In this document: positions 28,395 through 37,665 of the stretch, one piece after another | Numbering within the stretch: the stretch's first letter is position 1 | Layout of the letters: each line of letters opens with the position of its first letter | Source: Cribrihabitans_A pelagius | GTDB lineage: Bacteria > Pseudomonadota > Alphaproteobacteria > Rhodobacterales > Rhodobacteraceae | Direction: 5' to 3' | Assembly (NCBI RefSeq): GCF_048820915.1 | Contig: NZ_JBMERR010000007.1 | Location: 124,001-188,000, forward strand | Length of the DNA: 64,000 nt | Notes under the pieces: model-generated | What the model was told of the DNA's origin: nothing | Seen by the model: only the letters and a program-made list of their open reading frames with translations | Databases searched by the model: none | Made by a program: the position numbers and the translations under genes

Positions 28395-28709
28395 ATGCAA
28401 AGCCAAAACATCCGTATCCGGCTGAAGGCATTTGACTACCGCGTACTGGATTCCAGCACGCAGGAGATCGTCAACACTGCCAAGCGGACCGGCGCGCAGG
28501 TGCGCGGGCCCATCCCGCTGCCGAACAAGATCGAGAAGTTCACCGTTCTGCGCGGCCCGCACGTCGACAAGAAATCCCGCGACCAGTTCGAGATCCGCAC
28601 CCACAAGCGGCTCCTGGACATCGTTGATCCGACCCCGCAGACCGTGGACGCGCTGATGAAGCTCGACCTCGCGGCCGGCGTGGACGTCGAAATCAAGCTG
28701 CAGTCATAA
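28395..28709 (+). CDS. rpsJ: 30S ribosomal protein S10
   Basis: 104 residues. S10 is a 30S head protein and, as NusE, a partner of NusB and NusG in antitermination and transcription-translation coupling. Typical segments are IRIRLKAFDYRVLD and GPIPLPNKIEKFTVLRGPHV. First gene of the S10 operon. Confidence 0.98.
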   Translation: MQSQNIRIRLKAFDYRVLDSSTQEIVNTAKRTGAQVRGPIPLPNKIEKFTVLRGPHVDKKSRDQFEIRTHKRLLDIVDPTPQTVDALMKLDLAAGVDVEIKLQS

Positions 28710-28728
28710 GATCGGAGGGTAGTTGAAC

Positions 28729-29451
28729 ATGCGCTCTGGTATTATCGCAAAGAAAGTCGGCATGACCCGGCTGTTCCTGGAAGACGGCAAGCAGATCCCG
28801 GTGACCGTGCTGTCGCTGGACGGGCTGCAGGTTGTTGCGCAGCGCACCGCGGACAAGGACGGCTACACCGCCGTTCAGCTCGGTGCAGGCGCCGCAAAGG
28901 CCAAACGCACCTCGCAAGCCATGCGCGGCCACTTCGCCGCTGCCAAGGTCGAGCCCAAGCGGAAGCTCGCGGAATTCCGCGTCTCCGAAGACGGCCTGAT
29001 CGACGTCGGCTCCGAGATCTCGGCCGAGCACTTCCTGGCAGGCCAGAAAGTGGACGTCACCGGCACCTCGATCGGTAAAGGTTTCGCCGGTGCCATGAAA
29101 CGGCACAACTTCGGCGGCCTGCGCGCCTCGCACGGCGTGTCGATCAGCCACCGTTCGCACGGCTCCACCGGCCAGTGTCAGGACCCCGGCAAGGTCTTCA
29201 AAGGCAAGAAGATGGCCGGCCACATGGGTGCTGCCCGCGTGACCACCCAGAACCTGGAAGTGGTGAAAACCGACGCCGAGCGCGGCCTGGTCTTCATCAA
29301 AGGTGCCGTTCCGGGCCCGAAATCCGGCTGGGTCACCGTCAAGGACGCCGTCAAGAAGAAGGCGCCCGAGGGCCTGCCGTTCCCGGCTGCTCTGAAAACT
29401 GCTGCTGAGGCACCTGCTGCCGAAGCGCCCGCGGAAGGGGGTGAAGCATGA
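28729..29451 (+). CDS. rplC: 50S ribosomal protein L3
   Basis: 240 residues. ATG 28729 has GGAGGG nine bases upstream; a TTG at 28723 is too close. L3 is an early assembly protein reaching the peptidyl-transferase centre; the loop region RASHGVSISHRSHGSTGQCQ is conserved. The C-terminus carries an Ala/Pro/Glu extension of about 25 residues, frequent in alphaproteobacteria. Overlaps rplD by ATGA. Confidence 0.97.
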   Translation: MRSGIIAKKVGMTRLFLEDGKQIPVTVLSLDGLQVVAQRTADKDGYTAVQLGAGAAKAKRTSQAMRGHFAAAKVEPKRKLAEFRVSEDGLIDVGSEISAEHFLAGQKVDVTGTSIGKGFAGAMKRHNFGGLRASHGVSISHRSHGSTGQCQDPGKVFKGKKMAGHMGAARVTTQNLEVVKTDAERGLVFIKGAVPGPKSGWVTVKDAVKKKAPEGLPFPAALKTAAEAPAAEAPAEGGEA

Positions 29452-30065
29452 AACTTGACGTGATCAAACTGGACGGCGGCAAGGCTGGCGACATCGAACT
29501 GTCCGAAGACCTGTTCGGCCTGGAGCCGCGTGCGGACATCCTGCACCGGGTGGTCCGCTGGCAGCGCAACAATGCGCAGCAGGGCACCCACAAGGTGAAG
29601 ACCCGTTCGGAGACGTCCTACTCGACCAAGAAGATCTACCGCCAGAAGGGCACCGGCGGCGCACGCCACGGTGACCGCAACGCGCCGATCTTCCGCAAGG
29701 GTGGTATCTACAAGGGTCCCGTCGTCCGTTCGCACGGCCACGAGCTGACCAAGAAGTTCCGCAAGCTGGGCCTGCGCCACGCGCTGTCCGCCAAGGCGAA
29801 AGCGGGCGAGCTGGTCATCATCGAGGATGCAGCTGCCGAAGGCAAAACCGCCGCTCTGGCCAAGCAGGTGAAAAACCTGGGCTGGAAACGCGCGCTGATC
29901 ATCGATGGCTCTTCGGTCAACGAAGACTTCCTGAAAGCGTCGCGCAACATCGAAGGCCTGGATATCCTGCCGACGATGGGTGCAAACGTCTATGACATCC
30001 TGAAGCGTGACACCCTGGTGATCACCAAGGCAGGTGTCGAAGCACTGGAGGCTCGTCTGAAATGA
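29448..30065 (+). CDS. rplD: 50S ribosomal protein L4
   Basis: 205 residues. Its extended loop lines the exit tunnel (RQKGTGGARHGDRNAPIFRK). In E. coli L4 also represses the S10 operon at both transcription and translation. Overlaps both rplC and rplW by 4 bases, showing tight coupling. Confidence 0.98.
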   Translation: MKLDVIKLDGGKAGDIELSEDLFGLEPRADILHRVVRWQRNNAQQGTHKVKTRSETSYSTKKIYRQKGTGGARHGDRNAPIFRKGGIYKGPVVRSHGHELTKKFRKLGLRHALSAKAKAGELVIIEDAAAEGKTAALAKQVKNLGWKRALIIDGSSVNEDFLKASRNIEGLDILPTMGANVYDILKRDTLVITKAGVEALEARLK

Positions 30066-30358
30066 GCGCGAAAGCAGAACACTACGACGTGATCCGCAAG
30101 CCGATCATCACCGAGAAATCCACCATGGCGTCCGAAAACGGCGCAGTGGTGTTCGAGGTGGCAATCGACTCCAACAAGCCGATGATCAAGGAAGCCGTCG
30201 AGGCGCTCTTTGGCGTCAAGGTGAAAGCGGTCAACACCACCGTCACCAAGGGTAAGGTCAAGCGTTTCCGCGGCCAGATGGGCCGCCGGAAAGACGTGAA
30301 GAAGGCCTATGTGACCCTGGAAGAAGGCAACACCATCGACGTGTCCACCGGACTCTGA
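30062..30358 (+). CDS. rplW: 50S ribosomal protein L23
   Basis: 98 residues. L23 sits at the tunnel exit, where it docks trigger factor and SRP. Typical segments are DVIRKPIITEKSTM and FRGQMGRRKDVKKAYV. It is followed by a terminator rather than by rplB, which is unusual: the next 2 kb hold an unrelated gene. Confidence 0.98.
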   Translation: MSAKAEHYDVIRKPIITEKSTMASENGAVVFEVAIDSNKPMIKEAVEALFGVKVKAVNTTVTKGKVKRFRGQMGRRKDVKKAYVTLEEGNTIDVSTGL

Positions 30359-30383
30359 GATTTGCCTTTTTGACAAGATTGAG

Positions 30384-30411
30384 AGGCCCTCGCGCAAGCG
30401 GGGGCCTTTTG
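30384..30411 (+). terminator. Intrinsic terminator after rplW, inside the S10 gene order
   Basis: AGGCCCTCGC (30384-30393) / GCGGGGGCCT (30398-30407) with loop GCAA and one G-T pair, then TTTT. It uncouples rpsJ-rplCDW from rplB onwards. Confidence 0.85.
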
Positions 30412-30744
30412 TGTTGGGGTAGGGGGCTTGTGGGGCATGGCGGGGTCCTTTGGGTAAGCTGTTTCCCAAGGTATAGCCGCTGCCGGTTGAGAACCGCGAA
30501 GCCCTGCGTGCGGTGGATGCGCAACGGGCTGGCTCGCTAGTTTAGGCTGCCCAAGGATTTGAGAAGAGCTATCAACCCCCTGCGACAGGCCGCGCAGCCA
30601 GAATGTTTGCTAGACTCAAATGCTTACCTACAGCAAGAATTGGAGGCGCCCGCTCGCGCTTTACACTTATCCTGTCTAATTTATGGAGTGAAAGAGCATA
30701 CTCCGGGCACCCCTCGGAGGAATAAAGCAGAGGATAATTCTTTG
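30412..30744. other. Transition into the A+T-rich insert between rplW and rplB
   Basis: From 30412 to about 30590 the DNA is GC-rich like the host but encodes nothing I recognise; from about 30590 it becomes markedly A+T-rich. The frame of the following gene is open back to a TTG at 30559, but that part is poor coding material and has no ribosome binding site. No transposase, inverted terminal repeat or flanking direct repeat was found by eye. Confidence 0.5.
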
Positions 30745-32142
30745 GTGCAAAAATATACCTATGGTGGTCTCTTGGATGATGTTATTCAAAGATTTGACCC
30801 TATTGCTGGGGTTTTCGAAGCTGATTTCTTTACTAGGCAGTTGATAAAGTCAGCACTTTTTGGTTATCCGATAATCATCAACGATGGTTATCTTTTCGCA
30901 AGCGATGGGTTTGACCAACTTTCCGATGAGAAAAGCCTGTTATGGGGAATGATACGCACCGGATTTGCCCAAGTTATTACAAAGACTGGCGAACTGGATG
31001 TGGATGCTTTTGTCGATACTCCAGAAAGAATGTCGGCTAGAGGTATGGCCTCAAACGAAGCCACACTTGCTCGTCCGGACTATGCGGAGCGCAAAGCCGA
31101 AATTAAGAGACACTGCGGTTTTTTCGATGAAGGTGGACTCAGAGCGTTCCCGCCATTCCAGATGGACGCCGGTTTTCGAAAGCTATTCGCTAGGTTGAAG
31201 GGTAAAAGTATAGAAGACTTAGGTCTCATGGGGTTCTCAGAAAGTAGTTTTTCAGAGATATTTGATCGCATAGTCGAGAACGAGAAATATGCTGAGTTTC
31301 CTAGGCAAACTGTTGAGGATACTTTGGAAAAGGCCAAATCCGAGCGGCTGATAGTTTCAGATATGGCTGTGAGGAGTTTGATGTCTATCGCTTGTCAAGC
31401 TTACCACTACAATTTTGCAATGTGCCTTTCTCATAGTATGGGGCAAGATGTTGGAGCTGAAACTACAATCGGGAGATCGTTCGAGGATTTGCTAGGCTTT
31501 AGTGAGTACTATGAGGTAGACCCACTTCGAGCGGGTTTGACACCCTTGATCGGGATACCTCAGACGTTTCCTCGGGATCGCCTGGACATATTTTTGAATT
31601 TTACTGTCAGAGGGACTAGGATTTACAAGAAAAAGTGGGAGTTCCTAAATTTTGTAAAAAGTGCAGTGTCTTTAAATAATAGAGATTCTATTGGGGACTT
31701 GGAGAAGGACCTTGAGGATGCCTTTCGCACTTATGCTTCTGCCATAGCAGCGTACATGGCGGAAGAGGGCATAAGTGGAGTTAGCCTCTTAAGTTTTAGA
31801 GAGCGTTCGTCTCTGAAAATCGCACATTCTTTGGTTGCCTTTGGTGTTGGTGAGGTTGGTGGAAGAAGCCTTGCAGTATTCAGTTCGTTGGCGCCGACAA
31901 TAAAAAGTGCGCTCGGAAAAAGAAAGCTATTCAAAAGTGTGGCAGCTTCCGTTGCAAACATTAGCCAGCGCAGTAACAGTGCTTTGATTGAGCGGGCTCT
32001 TCGCCCGCAAAGTTTTCGGAGTCCGAATGATGGAAACTTGATCTACTTGGAAGAGTTAACTGCAGCTCACTCATCGGTTGGCTTCAGCAGTGACGCTGCT
32101 TTGAAGCATACTGTTGACTTACCCAGATTTGGGGTAAATTGA
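30745..32142 (+). CDS. Orphan protein of unknown function on an A+T-rich insert
   Basis: About 465 residues from GTG 30745 (GAGGA ten bases upstream; the adjacent TTG 30742 is equally possible; the frame extends to 30559). I do not recognise the family. The protein looks soluble and mixed alpha/beta, without signal peptide, transmembrane helix, Walker, nuclease or helix-turn-helix motif that I can see. Distinct stretches include FGYPIIINDGYLFASDGFD, RHCGFFDEGG and CLSHSMGQDVGAETTIG. Codon use (many AAA, TTT, ATA, AGA) differs sharply from its neighbours: the line 31261-31320 is 25/60 G+C, against 37/60 for 33001-33060 in rplB. This indicates recent horizontal acquisition. It separates rplW from rplB. 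A single-gene defence or toxin function is possible but is only speculation. Confidence 0.7.
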   Translation: MQKYTYGGLLDDVIQRFDPIAGVFEADFFTRQLIKSALFGYPIIINDGYLFASDGFDQLSDEKSLLWGMIRTGFAQVITKTGELDVDAFVDTPERMSARGMASNEATLARPDYAERKAEIKRHCGFFDEGGLRAFPPFQMDAGFRKLFARLKGKSIEDLGLMGFSESSFSEIFDRIVENEKYAEFPRQTVEDTLEKAKSERLIVSDMAVRSLMSIACQAYHYNFAMCLSHSMGQDVGAETTIGRSFEDLLGFSEYYEVDPLRAGLTPLIGIPQTFPRDRLDIFLNFTVRGTRIYKKKWEFLNFVKSAVSLNNRDSIGDLEKDLEDAFRTYASAIAAYMAEEGISGVSLLSFRERSSLKIAHSLVAFGVGEVGGRSLAVFSSLAPTIKSALGKRKLFKSVAASVANISQRSNSALIERALRPQSFRSPNDGNLIYLEELTAAHSSVGFSSDAALKHTVDLPRFGVN

Positions 32143-32401
32143 CATGAAAAGTTGAGTTCAAAAAAGTGGCGGCGCGAAGTGAACATTCTTCGTTGCATTG
32201 TACTGGACACCCCTCTCCATCACTGCTAAACGCCATCCATCCTGAAGACCCCGGATTCGTTCCGGGGTCGTTACGTTTGTCGGGATGTTCGAACTGGGGA
32301 CCTTCGGGGCCCTATAACTCAGGCACCTACGGGGGCCTTCAACATAGCCGGGCCAAAGACAACAACCTAAGGCCTGGCACGCTAAACGGAAGACAGAAAG
32401 C
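32143..32401 (+). promoter_or_regulatory. rplB upstream region with hairpin and possible promoter
   Basis: Hairpin GACCCCGGA (32247-32255) / TCCGGGGTC (32261-32269) has no T-run. TATAAC (32313-32318) would be a good -10 box, but no TTG-type -35 stands 17 bp upstream. A promoter is needed here because a terminator follows rplW; its position remains uncertain. The first ~50 bases are still A+T-rich insert. Confidence 0.35.
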
Positions 32402-33244
32402 ATGGCACTCAAGTCGTATAAGCCGACGACGCCGGGCCAGCGTGGGCTGGTTCTGATCGACCGTTCGGAGCTTTGGAAAGGGCGTCCGGTCAAATCTCTC
32501 ACTGAGGGTCTGACCAAATCGGGCGGCCGGAACAACACCGGACGGATTACCTCCCGCCGCCGTGGCGGCGGCGCAAAGCGCCTCTACCGGATCGTTGACT
32601 TCAAACGGAACAAATTTGATGTAGCGGCCACCGTTGAGCGGATCGAATACGACCCGAACCGGACCGCATTCATCGCGCTGATCAAATACGAAGATGGCGA
32701 GCAGGCCTACATCCTGGCCCCCCAGCGTCTCGCTGTCGGCGACAAGGTTGTGGCGTCGCAGAAAGCCGACATCAAGCCGGGCAACGCAATGCCGTTCTCG
32801 GGCATGCCGATCGGTACCATCGTTCACAACATCGAAATGAAGCCCGGCAAAGGCGGCCAGATCGCCCGTGCAGCCGGTACCTACGCTCAGTTCGTTGGCC
32901 GTGACGGCGGTTACGCTCAGATCCGCCTCTCGTCGGGCGAACTGCGCTTGGTCCGTCAGGAATGCATGGCCACCGTCGGTGCCGTGTCGAACCCGGACAA
33001 CTCGAACCAGAACTTCGGTAAAGCCGGCCGTATGCGCCACAAGGGCAAGCGTCCCTCCGTGCGCGGTGTCGTGATGAACCCGATCGACCACCCCCACGGC
33101 GGTGGTGAAGGCCGGACCTCCGGTGGCCGCCACCCGGTGACCCCCTGGGGCAAACCGACCAAGGGCAAACGGACCCGCAACAAAAACAAGGCGTCGCAGA
33201 AGCTTATCGTCCGCTCGCGCCACGCCAAGAAGAAAGGCCGCTAA
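32402..33244 (+). CDS. rplB: 50S ribosomal protein L2
   Basis: 280 residues, usual length. L2 is essential for subunit association and peptidyl-transferase function. The C-terminal MNPIDHPHGGGEGR with its critical histidine is intact. It starts the rplB-rpsS-rplV-rpsC-rplP block, whose genes lie 3-12 bp apart or overlap. Confidence 0.98.
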   Translation: MALKSYKPTTPGQRGLVLIDRSELWKGRPVKSLTEGLTKSGGRNNTGRITSRRRGGGAKRLYRIVDFKRNKFDVAATVERIEYDPNRTAFIALIKYEDGEQAYILAPQRLAVGDKVVASQKADIKPGNAMPFSGMPIGTIVHNIEMKPGKGGQIARAAGTYAQFVGRDGGYAQIRLSSGELRLVRQECMATVGAVSNPDNSNQNFGKAGRMRHKGKRPSVRGVVMNPIDHPHGGGEGRTSGGRHPVTPWGKPTKGKRTRNKNKASQKLIVRSRHAKKKGR

Positions 33245-33247
33245 TCC

Positions 33248-33526
33248 ATGGCACGTTCCGTATGGAAAGGCCCCTTCGTTGATGCTTACGTCCTGAAAAA
33301 GGCCGAAGCAGCGCGTGAATCGGGCCGCAATGAAGTGATCAAGATCTGGTCGCGCCGTTCCACCATCCTGCCGCAGTTCGTCGGCCTGACCTTTGGTGTG
33401 TACAACGGCCAGAAGCACATTCCTGTCAACGTCTCGGAAGACATGATCGGTCAGAAGTTCGGTGAATACTCGCCGACCCGCACCTATTATGGCCATGCCG
33501 CTGACAAAAAAGCGAAGCGGAAGTAA
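33248..33526 (+). CDS. rpsS: 30S ribosomal protein S19
   Basis: 92 residues, starting MARSVWKGPFVDAYVLKKAE. S19 sits in the 30S head near the A-site finger and the B1 bridges. Three bases separate it from both rplB and rplV. Confidence 0.98.
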   Translation: MARSVWKGPFVDAYVLKKAEAARESGRNEVIKIWSRRSTILPQFVGLTFGVYNGQKHIPVNVSEDMIGQKFGEYSPTRTYYGHAADKKAKRK

Positions 33527-33529
33527 GTC

Positions 33530-33910
33530 ATGGGTAAGGAAAAGAATCCCCGCCGCGTGGCAGACAACGAAGCAATGGCAAAACTGCGCATGCTCCGCAC
33601 CTCCCCGCAGAAACTGAACCTGGTGGCGCAGATGATCCGCGGCAAGAAGGTCGAGAAGGCGCTGACCGACCTCACCTTCTCCAACAAGCGGATTGCAGCA
33701 GACGTGAAGAAATGCCTTCAGTCCGCAATCGCGAATGCCGAGAACAACCACAACCTGGACGTCGATGAACTGATCGTCGCCGAGGCATGGGTTGGCAAGA
33801 ACCTGACCATGAAGCGCGGCCGTCCGCGGGCTCGTGGCCGGTTCGGGAAAATCCTGAAGCCGTTCGCGGAGATCACCATCAAGGTGCGTCAAGTTGAGGA
33901 GCAAGCCTAA
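33530..33910 (+). CDS. rplV: 50S ribosomal protein L22
   Basis: 126 residues. Its beta-hairpin (around KRGRPRARGRFGKI) lines the exit tunnel and is a macrolide-relevant site. The stop shares one base with the rpsC start (TAATG). Confidence 0.98.
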   Translation: MGKEKNPRRVADNEAMAKLRMLRTSPQKLNLVAQMIRGKKVEKALTDLTFSNKRIAADVKKCLQSAIANAENNHNLDVDELIVAEAWVGKNLTMKRGRPRARGRFGKILKPFAEITIKVRQVEEQA

Positions 33911-34626
33911 TGGGTCAGAAAGTAAATCCGATTGGCATGCGCCTTCAGGTCAACCGCACCTGGGACAGCCGCTGGTACGCAGACACCAAAGACTATGGTG
34001 ATCTGCTGCTTGAGGACATCGCCATCCGCGAGTTCATCAACGCAGAGTGCAAGCAGGCCGGCATCGCGCGCGTGATCATCGAGCGCCCGCACAAGAAGTG
34101 CCGCGTCACCATCCACACCGCCCGTCCGGGCGTCATCATCGGCAAGAAAGGCGCGGACATCGAAGTCCTGCGCAAGAAGCTGGCCAAGATGACCGACAGC
34201 GAGCTGCACCTCAATATCGTTGAAGTGCGCAAGCCGGAACTGGACGCGCAGCTGGTTGGCGAGTCGATCGCTCAGCAGCTGGAACGCCGTGTGTCCTTCC
34301 GCCGCGCGATGAAGCGGTCGGTGCAGAACGCCATGCGCATGGGCGCCCTGGGTATCCGGGTGAACGTCGCTGGCCGTCTGGGCGGCGCGGAAATCGCGCG
34401 GACCGAATGGTACCGTGAAGGCCGCGTGCCGCTGCACACCCTGCGTGCCGACATCGATTACGCTGCTTCCGAGGCGATGACCCCTTACGGGATCATCGGG
34501 ATCAAGGTCTGGATCTTCAAAGGTGAGATCATGGAGCACGATCCTTCGGCGCGTGACCGCAAAGCACAAGAACTCCAGGACGGCCCTGCACCCCGTGGTG
34601 CTGGTGGCGGTCGCCGCGACCGTTAA
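33910..34626 (+). CDS. rpsC: 30S ribosomal protein S3
   Basis: 238 residues. The N-terminal KH domain has RPGVIIGKKGADIEVLRKKL (GXXG = GKKG), and the C-terminal domain forms part of the mRNA entry helicase. The C-terminus ends in an Arg/Gly-rich tail. Overlaps rplV by one base; 12 bp to rplP. Confidence 0.98.
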   Translation: MGQKVNPIGMRLQVNRTWDSRWYADTKDYGDLLLEDIAIREFINAECKQAGIARVIIERPHKKCRVTIHTARPGVIIGKKGADIEVLRKKLAKMTDSELHLNIVEVRKPELDAQLVGESIAQQLERRVSFRRAMKRSVQNAMRMGALGIRVNVAGRLGGAEIARTEWYREGRVPLHTLRADIDYAASEAMTPYGIIGIKVWIFKGEIMEHDPSARDRKAQELQDGPAPRGAGGGRRDR

Positions 34627-34638
34627 GGAGACAGAAAG

Positions 34639-35052
34639 ATGCTTCAACCAAAGCGTACTAAATTCCGCAAAATGCACAAAGGCCGGATCTCCGGCCTGGC
34701 AAAAGGCGGTTCCGACCTGAACTTCGGCACCTACGGTCTGAAGGCTACCCAGCCCGAGCGCGTCACCGCGCGCCAGATCGAAGCCGCACGCCGTGCCATG
34801 ACGCGCCACATGAAGCGTCAGGGCCGCGTCTGGATCCGGATCTTCCCGGACACCCCGGTGACTTCGAAGCCGACCGAAGTCCGTATGGGTAAAGGTAAGG
34901 GTTCCGTGGATTACTGGGCTGCCAAAGTGAAGCCCGGCCGCGTGATGTTCGAGATCGACGGCGTCAATGACGACATCGCCCGCGAGGCCCTGCGCCTGGC
35001 CGCGATGAAGCTGCCGATCAAGACCCGCATCGTGGTCCGCGAAGACTGGTAA
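34639..35052 (+). CDS. rplP: 50S ribosomal protein L16
   Basis: 137 residues, starting MLQPKRTKFRKMHKGRI. L16 organises the A-site tRNA binding region of the 50S subunit. In the canonical order rpmC follows directly; here a terminator and two foreign genes intervene. Confidence 0.98.
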   Translation: MLQPKRTKFRKMHKGRISGLAKGGSDLNFGTYGLKATQPERVTARQIEAARRAMTRHMKRQGRVWIRIFPDTPVTSKPTEVRMGKGKGSVDYWAAKVKPGRVMFEIDGVNDDIAREALRLAAMKLPIKTRIVVREDW

Positions 35053-35078
35053 GCCCGGCCTTCCCCAAAAACTAAAAT

Positions 35079-35110
35079 AGCCCCCGCCGAAGATCCGGCG
35101 GGGGCTTTTT
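35079..35110 (+). terminator. Intrinsic terminator after rplP
   Basis: Perfect 11-bp stem AGCCCCCGCCG (35079-35089) / CGGCGGGGGCT (35096-35106) with a 6-nt loop, followed by TTTTT. The remaining ~190 bp to the reverse-strand chemoreceptor gene hold nothing recognisable. Confidence 0.92.
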
Positions 35111-35300
35111 CGTTCCTGACCGGGCCCGTAGAGGGCGTCTGGCGTGAGGCTCAGGGGCAGGTGAGACATGTTCTTCGGGCCGGGGTCTGGCCGGTTTCGT
35201 GCCGTCTCGTGTCCAGGGGAGGGGGCGTGCGGGTGGGGAAAGGTGTTCCGGCCCGGGGATACAGTGCCCCGGGCCGGAGAACCTGTGCGCAGCAGCGGCC

Positions 35301-37463
35301 TCAGGCGGCCCGGGCAGTGCCGCTTCCGGACTGCACCGGGCGCGCGCGGTGTTCCTCATCGGTCCGGAAGCCGCCGATGGCGCGGGCAAGCCGGGCCGCC
35401 TCCTCCCTCAGCATCTGGCCGGCAGCGGCGGTTTCCTCCAGCATGGCGGCGCTGCGCTGGGAATCTTTGTCGAGCGATTCCAGCGCGATATTGACCTCCG
35501 AGATGCCGTTGGCCTGGTCGACGGAATTCTCGGCGATCTCGTTCACCTTCTCGACCGCGCGGCTCACCGTTTCCAGGATTGCGGCCAGCGAGTCGCCCGC
35601 CTCGTCTACCAGCTGCACGCCGGAGGTGACTTCTGTCTGGCTGCTGTTGATCAGTGCACTGATCTCCTTGGCCGCGGCCGAAGACCGCTGCGCAAGGGCC
35701 CGCACCTCCGAGGCAACGACGGCAAAGCCGCGTCCGGCCTCGCCTGCGCGGGCGGCCTCGACCCCTGCGTTGAGTGCCAGGAGATTGGTCTGGAAGGCAA
35801 CGTCGTCGATCAGCCCGGTGATCTTGGAAATCGCATCCGACGAATCCTTGATCCGCTGCATGGCCGAAACGGTCTGCTCGGCAACCTCGCGGGTGGCTTC
35901 GGCCTTGTGCTGGGCGTCGTTGACGAACTTCCTGGCCTCCTGCGCGCTGCCTGCGGTGTCGCGCACGGTGTCGCTGACCGTTTGCAGCGCGGCGGAGGTT
36001 TCCTCCAGCGCGGCTGCCGAGGATTCGCCCCGGCGCGAGGCGTCGGCCACCGCGGTGGAGATCTCAGCCGAGGTGTTGTTCAGCATCTCGCTGCTGCCCG
36101 CAAGCTGGCGGATGATGCCTTCGAGACTGTCGGCCAGGTTGTCGATGGCGTCGGAGATGTCCTTGAAAACGCCCTTCTGCCCGTCCGGCATGCGCCGGGT
36201 CAGGTCCCCATTGGCCAAGGCGCCGACCACATCCAGCACGTCGCCGAGGCCCTTTTCGGCCACATCGCCGATGGCGTTCACGCCCTGGCTCAGCCCGGCG
36301 AACTGGCTGCTGCTGCCGCTGGCCGCGATCCGGCGCGAGAAGTCGCCCTCGCCGCAGGCGGCGATGACGGTGGTGATCTCTCCGGTCAGCCGGTGCTTGG
36401 ACTCTTCGGCGTCGCGGAACATGCCCACCGCAGTGGCAATTGCCGAAATCTCGCGGATGCGGCTCTTCGGGAGTTCGGGGGCGAAGTCGTTCCGCAGCAT
36501 CTTCTTGAGCACGATGTCGGTCCGCTGCAGCGGGCGCGCGATGCTGCGGGCAAGCAGCAGGGCCACGGTGATAAAGATGGCGGCGCCGCCGATCCCGGCC
36601 CGCAGCGCGTTGGTTTGCGCCGCCGCGCTTACCGCCTCGCTTTCATGCATCACGCCGGCCAGCTCTTGCCGCACCTTTTCGTGAACTTCGGCCAGAATTG
36701 GCTCCGCAGTGGCGTAATGGCTGGACACCTCGCGGCGAAGTTCTTTTTCCCGCAGGGATTCCCCGACATAGGCAGCGAAGGATTTCTGGTAGACATCCAT
36801 CAGTCCGAGGATTTCCTTCTGCTGGGCGCTGCTTTCATAGTAACCCGCCGGGAAGGCGCGGAATTCCTCGACCCGGGCGTTCAGGCGGTCCAGGTACTTC
36901 GGGGCCTGGCGCATGATGAAATCCTTCTCGTGCCGCCGCATCATCAGCATCTTGACCTGCATGACCGGCTGGTCGAGCTGTTTGAGCGTGGCTTCGGCAT
37001 TCTTCACGGCGGCGCGCAGCTCGCCCTCGAGGCCGCTGTTCTCGTCCAGGCCAAGCCGCATGTTGCTGGCGGTGAGGGCAAGGAAGGCGGCTTCGTAATC
37101 ACGGATCGCTTCGCGGATCGCGGCGACCTGCGCGTCATTGCCGGCGAGGGACGGAACCGCGGCAACTTCCGTGCGCACCTTGCTGAAGGCTTCCTTGAGG
37201 CGCGCCATGGTATCGGCGTGGCGCGCGGCATATTTCGCGTCGCGGCGCAGCAGGAAGTCCTTCTCGGCCCTCCGGGCCATCAGGAACTCCAATTCGGTCT
37301 CGTCGAGGTGGATGTAGATCTTTTCGATCATTGCGACCTCGGCCTGCATGCGGTCCCGCACGCCGTGGGAATAGAGCGACAGGCTGACCAGGGCAAACAT
37401 GAGCCCGCCCGCAAGCACAATGATCGAGAGAATGGCGGTACGGATTGTCAGGAGTGACTTCAT
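35301..37463 (-). CDS. Methyl-accepting chemotaxis protein with HBM-like sensor
   Basis: 720 residues. TM1 is about residues 8-31 and TM2 about 287-308, enclosing a ~255-residue periplasmic domain with two copies of the motif RRxEKDFxxR (near residues 64-74 and 176-185), characteristic of helical bimodular (HBM) sensors that bind small organic acids. HAMP follows, then the signalling hairpin with tip FQTNLLALNAGVEAARAGEA. There is no C-terminal CheR-docking pentapeptide. No che genes are nearby, so it is an orphan receptor. It interrupts S10/spc between rplP and rpmC on the opposite strand. The start lacks an obvious ribosome binding site, but TM1 sits correctly. Confidence 0.92.
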   Translation of the reverse strand: MKSLLTIRTAILSIIVLAGGLMFALVSLSLYSHGVRDRMQAEVAMIEKIYIHLDETELEFLMARRAEKDFLLRRDAKYAARHADTMARLKEAFSKVRTEVAAVPSLAGNDAQVAAIREAIRDYEAAFLALTASNMRLGLDENSGLEGELRAAVKNAEATLKQLDQPVMQVKMLMMRRHEKDFIMRQAPKYLDRLNARVEEFRAFPAGYYESSAQQKEILGLMDVYQKSFAAYVGESLREKELRREVSSHYATAEPILAEVHEKVRQELAGVMHESEAVSAAAQTNALRAGIGGAAIFITVALLLARSIARPLQRTDIVLKKMLRNDFAPELPKSRIREISAIATAVGMFRDAEESKHRLTGEITTVIAACGEGDFSRRIAASGSSSQFAGLSQGVNAIGDVAEKGLGDVLDVVGALANGDLTRRMPDGQKGVFKDISDAIDNLADSLEGIIRQLAGSSEMLNNTSAEISTAVADASRRGESSAAALEETSAALQTVSDTVRDTAGSAQEARKFVNDAQHKAEATREVAEQTVSAMQRIKDSSDAISKITGLIDDVAFQTNLLALNAGVEAARAGEAGRGFAVVASEVRALAQRSSAAAKEISALINSSQTEVTSGVQLVDEAGDSLAAILETVSRAVEKVNEIAENSVDQANGISEVNIALESLDKDSQRSAAMLEETAAAGQMLREEAARLARAIGGFRTDEEHRARPVQSGSGTARAA

Positions 37464-37665
37464 GAGGGGAATACCGGTTTGCTGTTAAGCTGGGGAGTTT
37501 GGTGACTGTCAGGACTCGCCTGCAAAACTGCCTGCAAACCGTTAAGACAGCGTGAGTTTGCGTGGTTGGTTTGAATTATTGATACATTCCGTACGGAATC
37601 CGCACGCTATTGGCTGCGTGCAAGCGGCCTCTCGCCCTGACTTGCGGGCTGGGGTAAGAGGAGGC

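Noticed and set aside
30559..30741. N-terminal extension of the orphan gene from TTG 30559
   Set aside because: No ribosome binding site, crosses the composition boundary and reads as Arg/Ala/Leu-rich filler; a start at 30742/30745 with GAGGA upstream is more likely, though not certain.
30412..32401. Insertion sequence or transposon around the orphan gene
   Set aside because: No transposase, terminal inverted repeats or target-site duplication visible; the mode of insertion stays unknown.
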